The position numbers and the translations under genes are program-made. Shown piece after piece: positions 1 through 10,565 of a DNA stretch of 49,036 nt; position 1 is the stretch's first letter, and the number at the start of each line of letters is the position of its first letter. The stretch spans positions 1 to 49,036 of the forward strand of contig NZ_GL732487.1 of assembly GCF_000187745.1 (NCBI RefSeq). The letters run 5' to 3'. The stretch comes from Streptococcus sp. M334. GTDB taxonomy: Bacteria > Bacillota > Bacilli > Lactobacillales > Streptococcaceae. The notes under the pieces were generated by a model, which was given only the letters and a program-made list of their open reading frames with translations, was not told where the DNA came from and searched no databases.

Positions 1-275
1 GCCGATTGGCTAGCTGACGTGCTGGCTGATTGACTTGCACTTGTTGATGCTGACTGACTAGCTGACGTGCTGGCTGATTGGCTTGCGCTTGTTGATGCCG
101 ATTGACTCGCACTTGTGCTGGCTGATTGGCTTGCGCTGGTCGATGCGGACTTAGACGCGCTCGTGCTGGCTGATTGACTGGCGCTGGTCGATGCGGACTT
201 AGACGCGCTCGTTGAAGCACTTTGGCTGGCACTGGTTGACGCTGATACTGACGCACTTGTGCTTGCTGACACTGA
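1..275 (-). repeat. SRR2 coding repeats, start of the long serine-rich repeat
   Basis: The DNA encodes alternating Ser-Ala-Ser-Thr / Ser-Ala-Ser-Gln or Lys units on the minus strand. Part of it repeats with a 48-base (16-residue) period: the block starting GCGCTGGTCGATGCGGACTT at 133 recurs at 181. Such repeats vary in number by recombination and are the glycosylation substrate in this family. The array continues beyond the left edge. Confidence 0.9.
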
Positions 276-3200
276 TGCACGGTAATCTGAGTCAGATATA
301 TTTGGCGTTACCGTATTTACCGTTCCATCTTTATAAGTAATGGTTACCGTTCCATTCTCTGCAATAGAATAACTTCTGATACGGTTTGCAGTCTCTGGAT
401 TCGCTGTTTTCACAGCATCTAAGATTTCATCTTTCTCACGCTGACTCAGAGCGTTTGGATGTTTAACTTGGAAGACTACTGACGGCTTCTTACCAGGGAA
501 TTTCTCATTCAACTTCCCTTGGGCGACAACTACTGTTGAAGTTCTCGATTCATTATTAGACAAGTCCACAGCTTTTACACCAAGTGTCCATCTATTTCCA
601 TCTGCATGTGGCTGATTAGGATTATAAGTAGCTGTATACTCTAAAGTAACAGGGGCATTCGTTGGTTTATTCTTGAATCCTGGTGCACTATCATTCGAAG
701 AATAGTCATCTGAGAATATTTTATCTTTATCTGATGTACCATCGTAAAGTTTCAAGTCTCTAAGTTTACCACTATTATCTGAACCTTTTAAGACAACCTT
801 AACTTCATCTCCTGCAAAAATCTCGTATCCATTCGTACCAGGACGGACATTATTTTTCGGAGAAAGCTTTTCCCACTTACCATTATTCTTGACATAGATT
901 TCAAATTCAGGGTTTGGAGATACATTTTCTTTAGTAATTATATTAGAAGATGTGTCAGATTGAAGAGTTACATTGCTACCATTTGGATCCCTAACAACCA
1001 TTTCTTGTTTAACCGTTACATTTCCTGTAGGCAACAAACCATTATTGGTATCAGTAACCCGTTTCAACTCAGACGGTTCAAACGTCACACTTGTTCCAGT
1101 AGATTTTTTAGGGAAGGTTTGAGTCCCAATCGTTAAAGTGACTGTTGCTCCTGGTATTACATCTGTCACTGTAATACTACGATTTGGCAGACCTCCTTGT
1201 AGCTTCACTTGACTATCTGCGATTCGTGGTGGGTTCGGTCTAACTTTGATAGTTACAGGAACATTTGTACTGTTGCCTGCTTTATCTGCGGAACCTTGTG
1301 GTAAAGTAACTTTAACTTCTTTCTTATAGATACCTGGAGCTGAAGCATCAGGTCTGGATACCCACTCATAAGTTGTCCCATTTGGAATCACAACTCTAGA
1401 ATCAGAATTTTTAAGTGCATTACCAGAATTGGCAATAATATCATTTAGTGGAGTTGTATTTCCAACTGTTGTAACATACTCTTGTTTAGCCACTGGATCC
1501 ACTACTGTATAAGTAAAGCTTGTCTCACTTGTCAAAGCACGATCTTGTGCAGACGGAGTTCCAAAGCGCCCTGTTGGATAAGTTGCTTTTACAGTATAGG
1601 TTGTACGGTGTGTCGTAGCTTCAGAATCAGTTGTATGCCAGACAGTACTAAATTTAGGTGACCCAGTTCGATTATTTAGTGGTGCACTTGCATTGTTATT
1701 CAGACGATACTCATAAGCAAATGTTGTTCCTGAAGGAAGAGATGGATTATTGATATAAAGATATGAATCTCCACCTATATTATTAGCATAGCTACCGCCA
1801 ACAGTTCTATCACCTGAAGCTGCTTTAAAGGCATAAAATTGACCAGTAACTCTATTATTGGTTTTAGTCTCAATCTTTTGGTAAACTCTGTAATTGTATG
1901 TTAAATCCGTAGTAGTGTTATCTGGGTGAGTTACCGTTAAGATTGCAGTTCTAGGGTTCTCTCTGTCCCCCATCGCTGTCATTGTAGGAGCTTGCCCTTG
2001 TTTCCATGCAAATCTTGTCCCACTAGGGAAGTCAGAAGCTCCGCCAACTGGACGCACAAGACTTCTTGGATTTATATTAGATAAAGGCTCGTCGCTAACT
2101 GCATAAAAGTGCTCAGTTGTTTTCTCTACACCATACTTAACATTGTTTGTGACTGTATCCGTGGTTTTATCACGATAAGTAATGGTAACATCTCCATTAC
2201 TAGCTACACTGATTGAACCCTCTTCAGCTCCTTTTTTATAGTCAGTTGAGCCTACACCTGATCCTGTACCTGAAAGAAGACTAGCATTGGCCGCCTTAAA
2301 GTTATCCAAGACTTGTTCTCTTTCTTTTGGACTTAGATTTGCCTTGTCATTAACTACGACTTTAGTACCTTTCGCAGGGTCTTGTCGCTCATTAAATCCT
2401 TTGACATGGAAATTGGTACGGGCTGTAGCAGTCTGACCATCAATATCTCTAACTGTATATTCAAGAACATAAGTACCTGGTTTATACGGTTCCCAAGCAG
2501 TACCTTTACGACCAACTGTCCCTGTTATATCAATATTGCGGGAGGTTTGATATCCTGTTCGCCTTCCTTGATAATCATAGGTCCACAAATCCCCTAGTCC
2601 TCTTCTAATAGTAGCAGGATAGTTTGGGGAAGTTACACCTGTAATCTCCTTATTAGATCCAGAAGCAGTGATTGTATCCATCCCTCTATCATCACGTAAT
2701 CGTATCTGAAAATTAGTGACTGCATCATCATTATAAAAAGTGACATCAGATGGCATCGTAATCGTAGGCGGATTAGAGGCTGCACGGCTCTGACCTGCTG
2801 CACGATTAGGAACTGCTATACTTCTACTCATACGTGGTGGATGCGACACTCTAGTAGCTACTTCATGATGCATAGAAGAAGTATAGTTCCCAGAAGTATC
2901 CGCACTTGTAAATGGCTGGCTACTTGTACCAACTCTTGCATCCAATGTTGCAGTTCGCGACTGATTATTTACAGTGGCATAAACTTCAAGCGTTGCTTCT
3001 AGGTTTCTTTGTTTATCATGGCGTATATCATAAACATACTCATTTCCTGAACCACCACGTTTCTCCATTTCTTGTCCATTAAAGGTCACACGAGTAATCG
3101 TCGTATTAGGATCCACATCCGCAATCAGCCCTACATGATGCAAGGCATTGTTCGCGTGCATATTGATACGCCAAACAACTTCGTTACGATTTCTATCATA

Positions 3201-4307
3201 TCTACCAGACTCAATTGAAGCTGTCGTTCCATGACTAGAAAATGATGCCCTAGGAGACGCTCCTCTCTCTAACGCTTGTCCGTTACGACTATCACGTTGA
3301 CCTGAATGTGCACCTAAAACAGCATTGACAATGGAATTACGAGCTAGAGTCGCTTTTTGTACTACTGATGTCAAATCACTAGTTGGATCTGCCAAAGCTT
3401 TTTCAATCTCCGTAACAGCAACATTCACTTTGGTAATAGCAGAGTCCACATTCGGCAATCCTACAGCTTTTGCTAGGTACTCACCCATTTCAGCTGAAAG
3501 TTTGGTTAACTTCTTACGATTTTCATCTTGTTGTTTAGCTGAAACTTCTGTTGTTGCTATGGCACCAGCAGTCACTCCTACTAAACTCGTTGTGTCAGAA
3601 GTTGCTTGAGCAACATTCACACCAGCCTTTCCATCAATCTCAGTAGCCTTCAGTACAGCAGAATCAATTTTAAGATTAGTTGATTCTTTTGAAGGTGAGG
3701 AAGACTGTTCAGTTGTTGCTACAGATGTGCTCTGTTCAACTGATGAACTTGACGCTACAGAAAAACTTTCTGACTCACTTTTTGATTGACTAGTACTAGT
3801 AGAGGCACTGACCGACTCACTAGTCGAAGTACTTGCAGAAAGGCTAGCTGATGTACTAGCTGAAACACTTGCTGAGGTGCTATTAGAAACCGATTCCGAC
3901 TTTGAAGCGCTTTCACTAAGAGAACTAGAGCTCTCTGAATTGCTTGCATTTGTCGTACCTAAAACTACCGTATCGTTTGCTACTAAAACATCCGATTTAT
4001 CTAGTGTTTTTTCCAAAGCTACTGCTTCATTTGCAAACACTTTGGTTTGCGCCGCAACAGCACCACCTAAAACGGCTCCTGTGGTCACGACCCCTCGGAT
4101 AATATCTAACCCTGTAATTGAATGGTTAACTTTATCTTCTACCACTTCAGTCATAACTTGAGTCGTATCAACACCGCCCCTCATGACCTTGAACAAGCCC
4201 AAAAGAGAGGTTGAAGCTCTCAACCAATGCTTTCCTGATTTAATTAACTTATAACGTGTCACACGGTCTGTTTCTCTGAACCTACCATTCTGACGTCTAA
4301 AAAACAT
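1..4307 (-). CDS. Serine-rich repeat (SRR) surface adhesin, N-terminal part, runs off left edge
   Basis: The frame is open from an ATG at 4307 (preceded by AAAAGGAGTAGAAA) to the window edge, at least 1435 codons. Residues 19-28 read [10 protein letters not shown], the KxYKxGKxW-type signal sequence of SRR adhesins exported by the accessory SecA2/SecY2 system; a hydrophobic stretch ending VFA-NEAVA follows, about residue 90. A first Ser-rich segment (SRR1) lies at about residues 120-203. A long non-repetitive region of about 1,130 residues follows, probably ligand-binding plus Ig-like modules. The second serine repeat (SRR2, SASTSASQ/K units) starts near position 275 and continues off the window. 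Two related linker modules of about 60 residues (near 2150-2370 and 300-480) share an LSxxE...ILD...NGxVTITY pattern. The C-terminal LPXTG anchor and any gtf/sec genes would lie outside. By family it should be O-glycosylated and cell-wall anchored; the ligand is unknown. It resembles PsrP, Fap1 and GspB only in architecture. Confidence 0.9.
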   Translation of the reverse strand, partial: MFFRRQNGRFRETDRVTRYKLIKSGKHWLRASTSLLGLFKVMRGGVDTTQVMTEVVEDKVNHSITGLDIIRGVVTTGAVLGGAVAAQTKVFANEAVALEKTLDKSDVLVANDTVVLGTTNASNSESSSSLSESASKSESVSNSTSASVSASTSASLSASTSTSESVSASTSTSQSKSESESFSVASSSSVEQSTSVATTEQSSSPSKESTNLKIDSAVLKATEIDGKAGVNVAQATSDTTSLVGVTAGAIATTEVSAKQQDENRKKLTKLSAEMGEYLAKAVGLPNVDSAITKVNVAVTEIEKALADPTSDLTSVVQKATLARNSIVNAVLGAHSGQRDSRNGQALERGASPRASFSSHGTTASIESGRYDRNRNEVVWRINMHANNALHHVGLIADVDPNTTITRVTFNGQEMEKRGGSGNEYVYDIRHDKQRNLEATLEVYATVNNQSRTATLDARVGTSSQPFTSADTSGNYTSSMHHEVATRVSHPPRMSRSIAVPNRAAGQSRAASNPPTITMPSDVTFYNDDAVTNFQIRLRDDRGMDTITASGSNKEITGVTSPNYPATIRRGLGDLWTYDYQGRRTGYQTSRNIDITGTVGRKGTAWEPYKPGTYVLEYTVRDIDGQTATARTNFHVKGFNERQDPAKGTKVVVNDKANLSPKEREQVLDNFKAANASLLSGTGSGVGSTDYKKGAEEGSISVASNGDVTITYRDKTTDTVTNNVKYGVEKTTEHFYAVSDEPLSNINPRSLVRPVGGASDFPSGTRFAWKQGQAPTMTAMGDRENPRTAILTVTHPDNTTTDLTYNYRVYQKIETKTNNRVTGQFYAFKAASGDRTVGGSYANNIGGDSYLYINNPSLPSGTTFAYEYRLNNNASAPLNNRTGSPKFSTVWHTTDSEATTHRTTYTVKATYPTGRFGTPSAQDRALTSETSFTYTVVDPVAKQEYVTTVGNTTPLNDIIANSGNALKNSDSRVVIPNGTTYEWVSRPDASAPGIYKKEVKVTLPQGSADKAGNSTNVPVTIKVRPNPPRIADSQVKLQGGLPNRSITVTDVIPGATVTLTIGTQTFPKKSTGTSVTFEPSELKRVTDTNNGLLPTGNVTVKQEMVVRDPNGSNVTLQSDTSSNIITKENVSPNPEFEIYVKNNGKWEKLSPKNNVRPGTNGYEIFAGDEVKVVLKGSDNSGKLRDLKLYDGTSDKDKIFSDDYSSNDSAPGFKNKPTNAPVTLEYTATYNPNQPHADGNRWTLGVKAVDLSNNESRTSTVVVAQGKLNEKFPGKKPSVVFQVKHPNALSQREKDEILDAVKTANPETANRIRSYSIAENGTVTITYKDGTVNTVTPNISDSDYRASVSASTSASVSASTSASQSASTSASKSASTSASQSASTSASKSASTSASQSASTSASQSASTSASQSASTSASQSASTSASQSASTSASQS
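3700..3945 (-). repeat. SRR1, short serine-rich segment of the adhesin
   Basis: On the minus strand this stretch encodes a Ser/Ala/Thr/Glu-rich segment of about 80 residues ([15 protein letters not shown] units). It lies between the signal region and the non-repeat region, the usual place for SRR1 in SRR adhesins. It is less regular at DNA level than SRR2. Confidence 0.85.
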
Positions 4308-4366
4308 TTTCTACTCCTTTTCCAGATAAAAGTGTAAACTATTGCCAAGTTTAATCATACTTGTTT

Positions 4367-4395
4367 AGTATACTTTAATTCTGAACTAAGGTCAA
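4367..4395 (-). promoter_or_regulatory. Promoter of the SRR adhesin gene
   Basis: On the minus strand, TTGACC (4395-4390), a 17-base spacer and TATACT (4372-4367) form a good sigma-A promoter. The inferred 5' leader is about 55 bases and ends in a strong AAAGGAG site. No other comparable promoter was seen between here and the adhesin start. Confidence 0.75.
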
Positions 4396-5054
4396 TATGA
4401 TATGTACATCAATTACCAGTCCGAAATGAATAAACAAACATCTATTTTAATATATATATATATATATTAAGTCGATCTGCTAACTTATACTCCTAATAAT
4501 CTATTCCCAGAAATAAAACTCCTTACTTATTTTTAATTTTTTTACAAATATATTCAATTCAACTGAAATTTTAAAATTTTTAATTATCTAATTAATAAGA
4601 AGTCTCCTACGACATATCCAATCAAACAACACATTTTTTTCTAAATAGAAGATAGAGTTTAATAATTCTACTTATATAGAAACCAACAATAATAGTCTTC
4701 AAAAATTCAAAACGCAACAGTAGTTATCCTCGCTTTATGCTAAATCTATCTGCGAACTTGTCATTAACTTCAATATCAAATCAATATCTTGAGCTATCTA
4801 TGGCTAAATTTCTAGTTTACTCTTTGATTTTCCCAAGCAAAATCAGACTTTTAGCCACCTTAACTTTCTGAGACTTACAATGAAAAAGCCCACAGACAAT
4901 AGCATTCGTAAAACTTTACTAGTGGTGCAGCTATAGGCTGAACAAAACTTAATTACAGAATAACGAAGTAAAATAAAACGCATAATATCAAGGTTGTCCA
5001 TTCAATACCTGATACTATACGCTTTTTTGATTTCAAAAACTTTTTTCTCAAGCT
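4396..5054. other. AT-rich gene-free spacer with a TA-repeat palindrome
   Basis: No credible ORF with a ribosome binding site is visible. At 4447-4470 there is a perfect 24-base palindrome, TTAA-(TA)8-TTAA. At 4904-4925 there is an isolated 22-base copy of the right arm and flank of the palindrome at 5349-5387. A weak imperfect hairpin followed by a T-run lies near 4975-5030. The rest is low-complexity AT-rich sequence with no recognisable RNA gene or transposase remnant. Confidence 0.6.
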
Positions 5055-5460
5055 CGTTAGTTACTTAGATTGTTACACAATCAAATAAATTTACTGAACT
5101 ACGACACGGAGTTTGGCAAATCAATTCCATTTGTAAAACTCAGTTAGTGAGGCAGTTAGGTTGCTAGGCCACTTCCTTTCTGTTACGACGGCAAAGTCCA
5201 CGAATCGATACCATTCGTGGACTTTGCCTAGTGAAGCGTTTAGGTAAGGCTATTTTTTACACTACGACACGGAGTTTGGCAAATCAATTTCATTTGCCAA
5301 ACGTAGTTAGTAAGGCAGTTAGCTAGACCACTCACTACCAGTTACGACGTAAAGTTTTACGAATCGATATTATTCGTAAAACTTTACTAGTGGAGCGCCT
5401 AGCCAAGTTCCATAGAAACTTGGCGTTAGTTACTTAGATTGTTACACAATCAAGTAACTT
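5055..5460. repeat. Tandem array of diverged palindromes bracketed by 30-base direct repeats
   Basis: Exact 30-base direct repeats at 5055-5084 and 5424-5453 (beginning CGTTAGTTACTTAGATTGTT) bracket four inverted repeats spaced about 80 bases apart. Arms are 5109-5121/5129-5141 (one mismatch), 5190-5205/5213-5228 (16 bp perfect), 5274-5284/5292-5302 (11 bp perfect) and 5349-5364/5372-5387 (16 bp perfect). Every loop is 7 bases: CAATTCC, CGATACC, CAATTTC, CGATATT. Two subtypes therefore alternate, as if a two-hairpin unit of about 160 bases was duplicated. Each is preceded by ACGAC and followed by a related TAGT-rich flank. The second bracketing repeat also folds (GTTACTT...AAGTAAC) just after the prfC stop. 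None carries a T-run like a normal terminator. I do not recognise the family. Confidence 0.8.
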
Positions 5461-5467
5461 TGGCGAT

Positions 5468-7012
5468 CTACATCTTCTCTTCCAACTCTACATCTGGATA
5501 CTTGTCCGCAAACCAACGGAGGGCAAAGTCATTTTCAAATAGAAAGACTGGCTGGTCAAAACGGTCTTTAGCCAATATATTGCGGCTTGATGACATCCGT
5601 TCATCTAGGTCCTCAGGCTTGATCCAACGAACGGTCTTTTTACCCATTGGGCTCATGACCACTTCCGCATTGTATTCGCCTTCCATACGGTGTTTAAAGA
5701 CTTCAAACTGGAGTTGACCAACAGCGCCCAGCATGTACTCGCCTGTTTGATAATTCTTATAGAGCTGAACGGCTCCTTCTTGCACCAATTGTTCAATCCC
5801 CTTGTGGAAGGATTTTTGCTTCATGACATTCTTAGCAGAAACCTTCATGAAAATTTCAGGAGTAAAGGTTGGCAGGGGTTCAAATTCAAACTTATTTTTT
5901 CCAACTGTCAAGGTATCCCCAACCTGATAAGTACCTGTATCGTAAACCCCGATAATATCACCTGCTACGGCATTGGTCACATTCTCACGACTTTCCGCCA
6001 TAAACTGAGTAACATTAGACAGTTTGGCACCCTTACCAGTACGAGGCAGGTTGACACTCATGCCACGCTCAAATTCACCTGATACGATACGGACAAAGGC
6101 GATACGGTCACGGTGACGAGGGTCCATGTTGGCTTGGATTTTAAAGACAAATCCTGAGAAATCCTTGTCGTAAGGATCCACAATTTCACCGTCTGTTTTC
6201 TTATGCCCATGTGGTTCTGGAGCAAACTTAAGAAAAGTCTCAAGGAAGGTCTGCACACCAAAGTTAGTAAGAGCCGAACCGAAGAAGACAGGTGTCAATT
6301 CTCCAGCTAGAATAGCTTCCTCTGAAAACTCATTTCCAGCTTCATTTAAAAGTTCAATATCATCCTTGACTTGCTCGTAGAAAGGGTTACTACCAAAAAG
6401 CTTGTCCCCATCTTCAAGACTGGCAAAACGCTCATCCCCTTTATAAAGTTCCAAGCGTTGGTTATAAAGGTCATAGAGCCCTTCAAAGGCTTTCCCCATA
6501 CCGATTGGCCAGTTCATCGGATAACTTGCAATACCCAAGACTTCTTCCAATTCTTGCAAGAGGTCCAGTGGCTCACGACCGTCACGGTCCAGCTTATTCA
6601 TAAAGGTAAAAACCGGAATACCACGGTGTTTGACAACTTCAAACAATTTCTTAGTTTGGGCCTCGATACCCTTGGCAGAGTCCACGACCATGACCGCAGC
6701 ATCCACCGCCATCAAGGTACGATAGGTATCTTCTGAGAAGTCCTCGTGTCCTGGCGTGTCGAGGATATTGACGCGCTTACCATCGTAGTCAAATTGCATA
6801 ACAGATGAAGTAACCGAAATCCCACGTTGCTTCTCGATATCCATCCAGTCAGACTTGGCAAAAGTCCCTGTTTTCTTTCCTTTTACGGTACCAGCCTCAC
6901 GAATCTCGCCCCCAAAGTAGAGCAACTGCTCAGTGATGGTTGTTTTCCCCGCGTCCGGGTGGGAGATGATAGCAAAAGTACGACGTTTCTTAATTTCTTC
7001 TTGAATATTCAT
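5468..7012 (-). CDS. prfC: Peptide chain release factor 3
   Basis: This 514-residue translational GTPase recycles RF1/RF2 from the ribosome after peptide release. The P-loop HPDAGKTT is at residues 18-25, DTPGHEDF (G3) near 90 and NKLD (G4) near 140. The C-terminal half has the EF-G-like domains of RF3. Length is normal for the family. The ATG is preceded by AAAGAGAACTT on the minus strand. The gene is monocistronic, with its own promoter at 7102-7130 and a leader of about 85 bases. No classical terminator follows; the palindrome array begins about 8 bases beyond the stop. Confidence 0.97.
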   Translation of the reverse strand: MNIQEEIKKRRTFAIISHPDAGKTTITEQLLYFGGEIREAGTVKGKKTGTFAKSDWMDIEKQRGISVTSSVMQFDYDGKRVNILDTPGHEDFSEDTYRTLMAVDAAVMVVDSAKGIEAQTKKLFEVVKHRGIPVFTFMNKLDRDGREPLDLLQELEEVLGIASYPMNWPIGMGKAFEGLYDLYNQRLELYKGDERFASLEDGDKLFGSNPFYEQVKDDIELLNEAGNEFSEEAILAGELTPVFFGSALTNFGVQTFLETFLKFAPEPHGHKKTDGEIVDPYDKDFSGFVFKIQANMDPRHRDRIAFVRIVSGEFERGMSVNLPRTGKGAKLSNVTQFMAESRENVTNAVAGDIIGVYDTGTYQVGDTLTVGKNKFEFEPLPTFTPEIFMKVSAKNVMKQKSFHKGIEQLVQEGAVQLYKNYQTGEYMLGAVGQLQFEVFKHRMEGEYNAEVVMSPMGKKTVRWIKPEDLDERMSSSRNILAKDRFDQPVFLFENDFALRWFADKYPDVELEEKM

Positions 7013-7101
7013 AAGTTCTCTTTCTTTGATTCTCTATTTTTCTTGTTTCAATAGCTAAGAATGATTTTTACATTGGATTTTACCATTCCTTTCAACACTC
7101 C

Positions 7102-7130
7102 ATTATATCGGATTTTAGCATTTTTTTCAA
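7102..7130 (-). promoter_or_regulatory. prfC promoter
   Basis: On the minus strand, TTGAAA (7130-7125), a 17-base spacer and TATAAT (7107-7102) make a near-consensus sigma-A promoter pointing into prfC. Confidence 0.8.
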
Positions 7131-7175
7131 TTTCTATTTCTTTTCACTTCCCCCTCCCTTATTTATAGGAAAATA

Positions 7176-7184
7176 TGGTAAAAT
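7176..7184 (+). promoter_or_regulatory. Extended -10 promoter of gatCAB
   Basis: TATGG-TAAAAT has its hexamer at 7179-7184 and a TG two bases upstream of it, an extended -10. No good -35 is present. It lies about 40 bases before gatC and is back to back with the prfC promoter. Confidence 0.55.
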
Positions 7185-7224
7185 AGAACAGACTAAAAAT
7201 CATCATTTCACGAAAGGATGCAAG

Positions 7225-7527
7225 ATGAAAATTACGCAAGAAGAGGTAACACACGTTGCCAATCTTTCAAAATTACGATTCTCTGAAGAAGAAACTGCCG
7301 CCTTTGCGACCACCTTGTCTAAGATTGTTGACATGGTTGAGTTGCTGGGCGAAGTTGACACAACTGGTGTCGCACCTACTACGACCATGGCTGACCGCAA
7401 GACTGTACTCCGCCCTGATGTGGCCGAAGAAGGAACAGACCGTGATCGCTTATTTAAAAACGTACCTGAAAAAGACAATTACTATATCAAGGTACCAGCT
7501 ATCCTAGACGATGGAGGAGATGCCTAA
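7225..7527 (+). CDS. gatC: Asp-tRNA(Asn)/Glu-tRNA(Gln) amidotransferase subunit C
   Basis: This 100-residue small subunit bridges GatA and GatB in the heterotrimer that converts mischarged Glu-tRNA(Gln), and Asp-tRNA(Asn), to the amide form. The N-terminal helices ([20 protein letters not shown]) are typical of GatC. The ATG follows AAAGGATGCAAG. The stop overlaps the gatA start by one base (TAATG), so translation is probably coupled. First gene of gatCAB. Confidence 0.96.
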   Translation: MKITQEEVTHVANLSKLRFSEEETAAFATTLSKIVDMVELLGEVDTTGVAPTTTMADRKTVLRPDVAEEGTDRDRLFKNVPEKDNYYIKVPAILDDGGDA

Positions 7528-8993
7528 TGACTTTCAACAATAAAACCATTGAAGAGTTGCACAATCTCCTTGTTTCTAAGGAAATTTCAGCAACTGAGTT
7601 GACACAAGCTACGCTTGAAGATATCAAGTCTCGCGAGACAGCTATCAACGCTTTTATTACCATCGCTGAGGAGCAGGCTCTTGCTCAAGCCAAAGCTATT
7701 GATGAAGCTGGAATTGATGCTGATAACATCCTTTCAGGAATTCCACTTGCTGTCAAAGATAATATCTCTACAGACGGTATTCTTACAACTGCAGCCTCAA
7801 AAATGCTCTACAACTATGAGCCAATCTTTGATGCGACTGCGGTTGCCAATGCAAAGGCTAAAGGCATGATTGTCGTAGGGAAAACCAACATGGACGAGTT
7901 TGCCATGGGTGGTTCTGGTGAGACTTCTCACTACGGAGCAACTAAAAACGCTTGGGACCACAGCAAGGTTCCTGGTGGCTCATCAAGTGGTTCTGCCGCA
8001 GCTGTAGCCTCAGGACAAGTCCGCTTGTCACTTGGTTCTGATACTGGTGGCTCTATCCGCCAACCTGCTGCCTTCAACGGGATTGTTGGTCTCAAACCAA
8101 CCTACGGAACAGTTTCACGTTTCGGTCTCATTGCCTTTGGTAGCTCTCTAGACCAAATCGGACCTTTTGCTCCGACTGTTAAGGAAAATGCTCTCTTGCT
8201 CAACGCTATTGCCAGCGAAGATGCCAAAGACTCTACTTCTGCTCCTGTCCGAATCGCCGACTTTACTTCAAAAATCGGTCAAGACATCAAGGGCATGAAA
8301 ATTGCTTTGCCTAAGGAATACCTCGGTGAAGGGATTGACCCAGAGGTTAAGGAAACCATTCTTAATGCTGCTAAGCACTTTGAAAAGCTTGGTGCTATCG
8401 TTGAAGAAGTCAGCCTTCCTCACTCTAAATACGGTGTGGCAGTCTACTACATCATCGCTTCATCAGAAGCTTCATCAAACTTACAACGTTTTGACGGTAT
8501 CCGTTATGGCTACCGCGCAGAAGATGCGACTAATCTTGATGAAATCTATGTAAACAGCCGTAGCCAAGGTTTCGGTGAAGAAGTGAAACGTCGTATCATG
8601 CTAGGTACTTTCAGCCTTTCATCAGGTTACTATGACGCCTACTATAAGAAAGCTGGTCAGGTTCGTACCCTTATCATTCAAGATTTCGAAAAAGTTTTTG
8701 CGAATTATGACTTGATTTTGGGACCAACTGCACCAAGCGTTGCCTATGACTTGGACTCACTCAACCATGACCCAGTTGCCATGTACTTGGCTGACCTCTT
8801 GACCATTCCAGTCAACTTGGCCGGTCTCCCAGGACTTTCGATTCCTGCCGGCTTCTCTCAAGGTCTACCTGTTGGTCTCCAATTGATTGGTCCTAAGTAT
8901 TCTGAGGAAACCATTTACCAAGTTGCTGCTGCCTTTGAAGCAACAACAGACTACCACAAACAACAACCCGTGATTTTTGGAGGTGATAACTAA
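7527..8993 (+). CDS. gatA: Amidotransferase subunit A (glutaminase/amidase subunit)
   Basis: A 488-residue amidase-signature enzyme that releases ammonia from glutamine for the transamidation catalysed with GatB. The Ser-cisSer-Lys triad is visible: Lys77 in AVKDNI, Ser152 in PGGSSSGSA and Ser176 in DTGGSIRQP. Length is normal. The start overlaps the gatC stop by one base; the stop overlaps gatB the same way (TAATG), and a GGAGGTGAT site in the gatA 3' end serves gatB. Confidence 0.97.
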   Translation: MTFNNKTIEELHNLLVSKEISATELTQATLEDIKSRETAINAFITIAEEQALAQAKAIDEAGIDADNILSGIPLAVKDNISTDGILTTAASKMLYNYEPIFDATAVANAKAKGMIVVGKTNMDEFAMGGSGETSHYGATKNAWDHSKVPGGSSSGSAAAVASGQVRLSLGSDTGGSIRQPAAFNGIVGLKPTYGTVSRFGLIAFGSSLDQIGPFAPTVKENALLLNAIASEDAKDSTSAPVRIADFTSKIGQDIKGMKIALPKEYLGEGIDPEVKETILNAAKHFEKLGAIVEEVSLPHSKYGVAVYYIIASSEASSNLQRFDGIRYGYRAEDATNLDEIYVNSRSQGFGEEVKRRIMLGTFSLSSGYYDAYYKKAGQVRTLIIQDFEKVFANYDLILGPTAPSVAYDLDSLNHDPVAMYLADLLTIPVNLAGLPGLSIPAGFSQGLPVGLQLIGPKYSEETIYQVAAAFEATTDYHKQQPVIFGGDN

Positions 8994-10435
8994 TGAACTT
9001 TGAAACAGTCATCGGACTTGAAGTCCACGTAGAGCTCAACACCAATTCAAAAATCTTCTCACCTACTTCTGCCCACTTCGGAAATGACCAAAATGCCAAC
9101 ACTAACGTGATTGACTGGTCTTTCCCAGGAGTACTTCCGGTTCTCAACAAAGGTGTTGTCGATGCCGGTATCAAGGCTGCTCTTGCCCTCAACATGGACA
9201 TCCATAAAAAGATGCACTTTGACCGCAAGAACTACTTCTACCCTGATAATCCAAAAGCCTACCAAATTTCTCAGTTTGATGAGCCAATCGGTTATAACGG
9301 TTGGATTGAAGTCGAGCTAGAAGACGGTACAACTAAGAAAATCGGTATCGAACGTGCTCACCTAGAAGAAGACGCTGGTAAAAACACCCACGGTACAGAT
9401 GGCTACTCTTATGTTGACCTCAACCGCCAAGGGGTGCCATTGATTGAGATTGTATCTGAAGCTGACATGCGTTCTCCTGAAGAAGCCTATGCTTATCTAA
9501 CAGCCCTCAAGGAAGTTATCCAGTACGCTGGCATTTCTGACGTTAAGATGGAAGAAGGTTCGATGCGTGTGGATGCCAACATTTCTCTTCGTCCGTATGG
9601 TCAAGAGAAATTCGGTACCAAGACTGAGTTGAAGAACCTCAACTCCTTCTCAAACGTTCGCAAGGGTCTTGAATACGAAGTCCAACGTCAAGCTGAAATC
9701 CTTCGCTCAGGTGGTCAAATCCGCCAAGAAACACGCCGTTACGATGAAAGCAACAAAGCAACCATCCTCATGCGTGTCAAGGAAGGGGCTGCAGACTACC
9801 GCTACTTCCCAGAACCTGACCTACCTCTCTTTGAAATCTCAGACGAGTGGATTGAGGAAATGCGCACTGAATTGCCAGAGTTTCCAAAAGAACGCCGTGC
9901 GCGTTACGTTGCTGACCTTGGCTTGTCAGACTATGATGCTAGCCAGTTAACCGCAAACAAAGTCACTTCTGATTTCTTTGAAAAAACTGTTGCCCTCGGT
10001 GGCGATGCCAAACAGGTCTCTAACTGGCTCCAAGGTGAAGTCGCTCAATACTTGAACGCCGAAGGTAAGACACTGGAACAAATCGAATTGACACCAGAAA
10101 ACTTGGTAGAAATGATTGCCATCATCGAAGACGGTACTATCTCTTCTAAGATTGCCAAGAAAGTCTTTGTCCACTTGGCTAAAAATGGCGGTGGAGCGCG
10201 TGAATACGTGGAAAAAGCTGGCATGGTTCAAATCTCAGATCCAGATGTCTTGATTCCAATTATCCACCAAATCTTTGCGGATAATGAAGCCGCTGTAGCA
10301 GACTTCAAGTCAGGAAAACGTAATGCAGACAAGGCCTTCACAGGATTCCTCATGAAAGCAACCAAAGGCCAAGCCAATCCACAAGTCGCCCTTAAACTCC
10401 TTGCCCAGGAATTAGCGAAGTTGAAAGAAGAGTAA
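8993..10435 (+). CDS. gatB: Amidotransferase subunit B (tRNA-binding kinase/transamidase subunit)
   Basis: A 480-residue subunit that phosphorylates the glutamyl or aspartyl group on the mischarged tRNA and transfers ammonia to it. The N-terminal [14 protein letters not shown] and the central EDAGKNTH and [14 protein letters not shown] segments are GatB hallmarks. The C-terminal YqeY-like helical domain (about residues 330-480) binds tRNA. Last gene of gatCAB, followed by a terminator 11 bases after the stop. Confidence 0.97.
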   Translation: MNFETVIGLEVHVELNTNSKIFSPTSAHFGNDQNANTNVIDWSFPGVLPVLNKGVVDAGIKAALALNMDIHKKMHFDRKNYFYPDNPKAYQISQFDEPIGYNGWIEVELEDGTTKKIGIERAHLEEDAGKNTHGTDGYSYVDLNRQGVPLIEIVSEADMRSPEEAYAYLTALKEVIQYAGISDVKMEEGSMRVDANISLRPYGQEKFGTKTELKNLNSFSNVRKGLEYEVQRQAEILRSGGQIRQETRRYDESNKATILMRVKEGAADYRYFPEPDLPLFEISDEWIEEMRTELPEFPKERRARYVADLGLSDYDASQLTANKVTSDFFEKTVALGGDAKQVSNWLQGEVAQYLNAEGKTLEQIELTPENLVEMIAIIEDGTISSKIAKKVFVHLAKNGGGAREYVEKAGMVQISDPDVLIPIIHQIFADNEAAVADFKSGKRNADKAFTGFLMKATKGQANPQVALKLLAQELAKLKEE

Positions 10436-10445
10436 TATGTAAAAG

Positions 10446-10471
10446 AAACCAGCCCTGAGGTTGGTTTTTTC
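10446..10471 (+). terminator. Rho-independent terminator of gatCAB
   Basis: AAACCAGCC, loop CTGA, GGTTGGTTT forms a 9-bp stem with one G-U pair, followed by a T-run. Confidence 0.85.
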
Positions 10472-10523
10472 TCCCCTACCAAATCCCATTAACTATTTTG
10501 GCTTTATTTCCAGAAGATTTTAT

Positions 10524-10531
10524 GGTAAAAT
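10524..10531 (+). promoter_or_regulatory. Extended -10 promoter of efp
   Basis: ATGG-TAAAAT has its hexamer at 10526-10531 with the TG of an extended -10, 35 bases before the efp ATG. The -35 region is weak. The element looks very like those before gatC and rnhC. Confidence 0.55.
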
Positions 10532-10565
10532 GAAGAGTAATAATATTTATTAAAGAGGTAAAAAC

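Noticed and set aside
1..275. Direct repeats that look like a CRISPR or satellite
   Set aside because: They have no spacer-like unique blocks and keep a 48-base (16-codon) frame encoding SASTSASQ/K.
3325..4161. Plus-strand ORFs of about 90 codons opposite the SRR adhesin
   Set aside because: They have no ribosome binding site and lie opposite the long adhesin frame, whose Ser-rich codons leave the other strand open.
5429..5458. The hairpin after prfC as a rho-independent terminator
   Set aside because: It has a stem with a bulge but no T-run on the minus strand; it belongs to the repeat array.
9947..10231. Minus-strand ORF opposite gatB
   Set aside because: Shadow frame; no start signal and overlaps a conserved gene completely.
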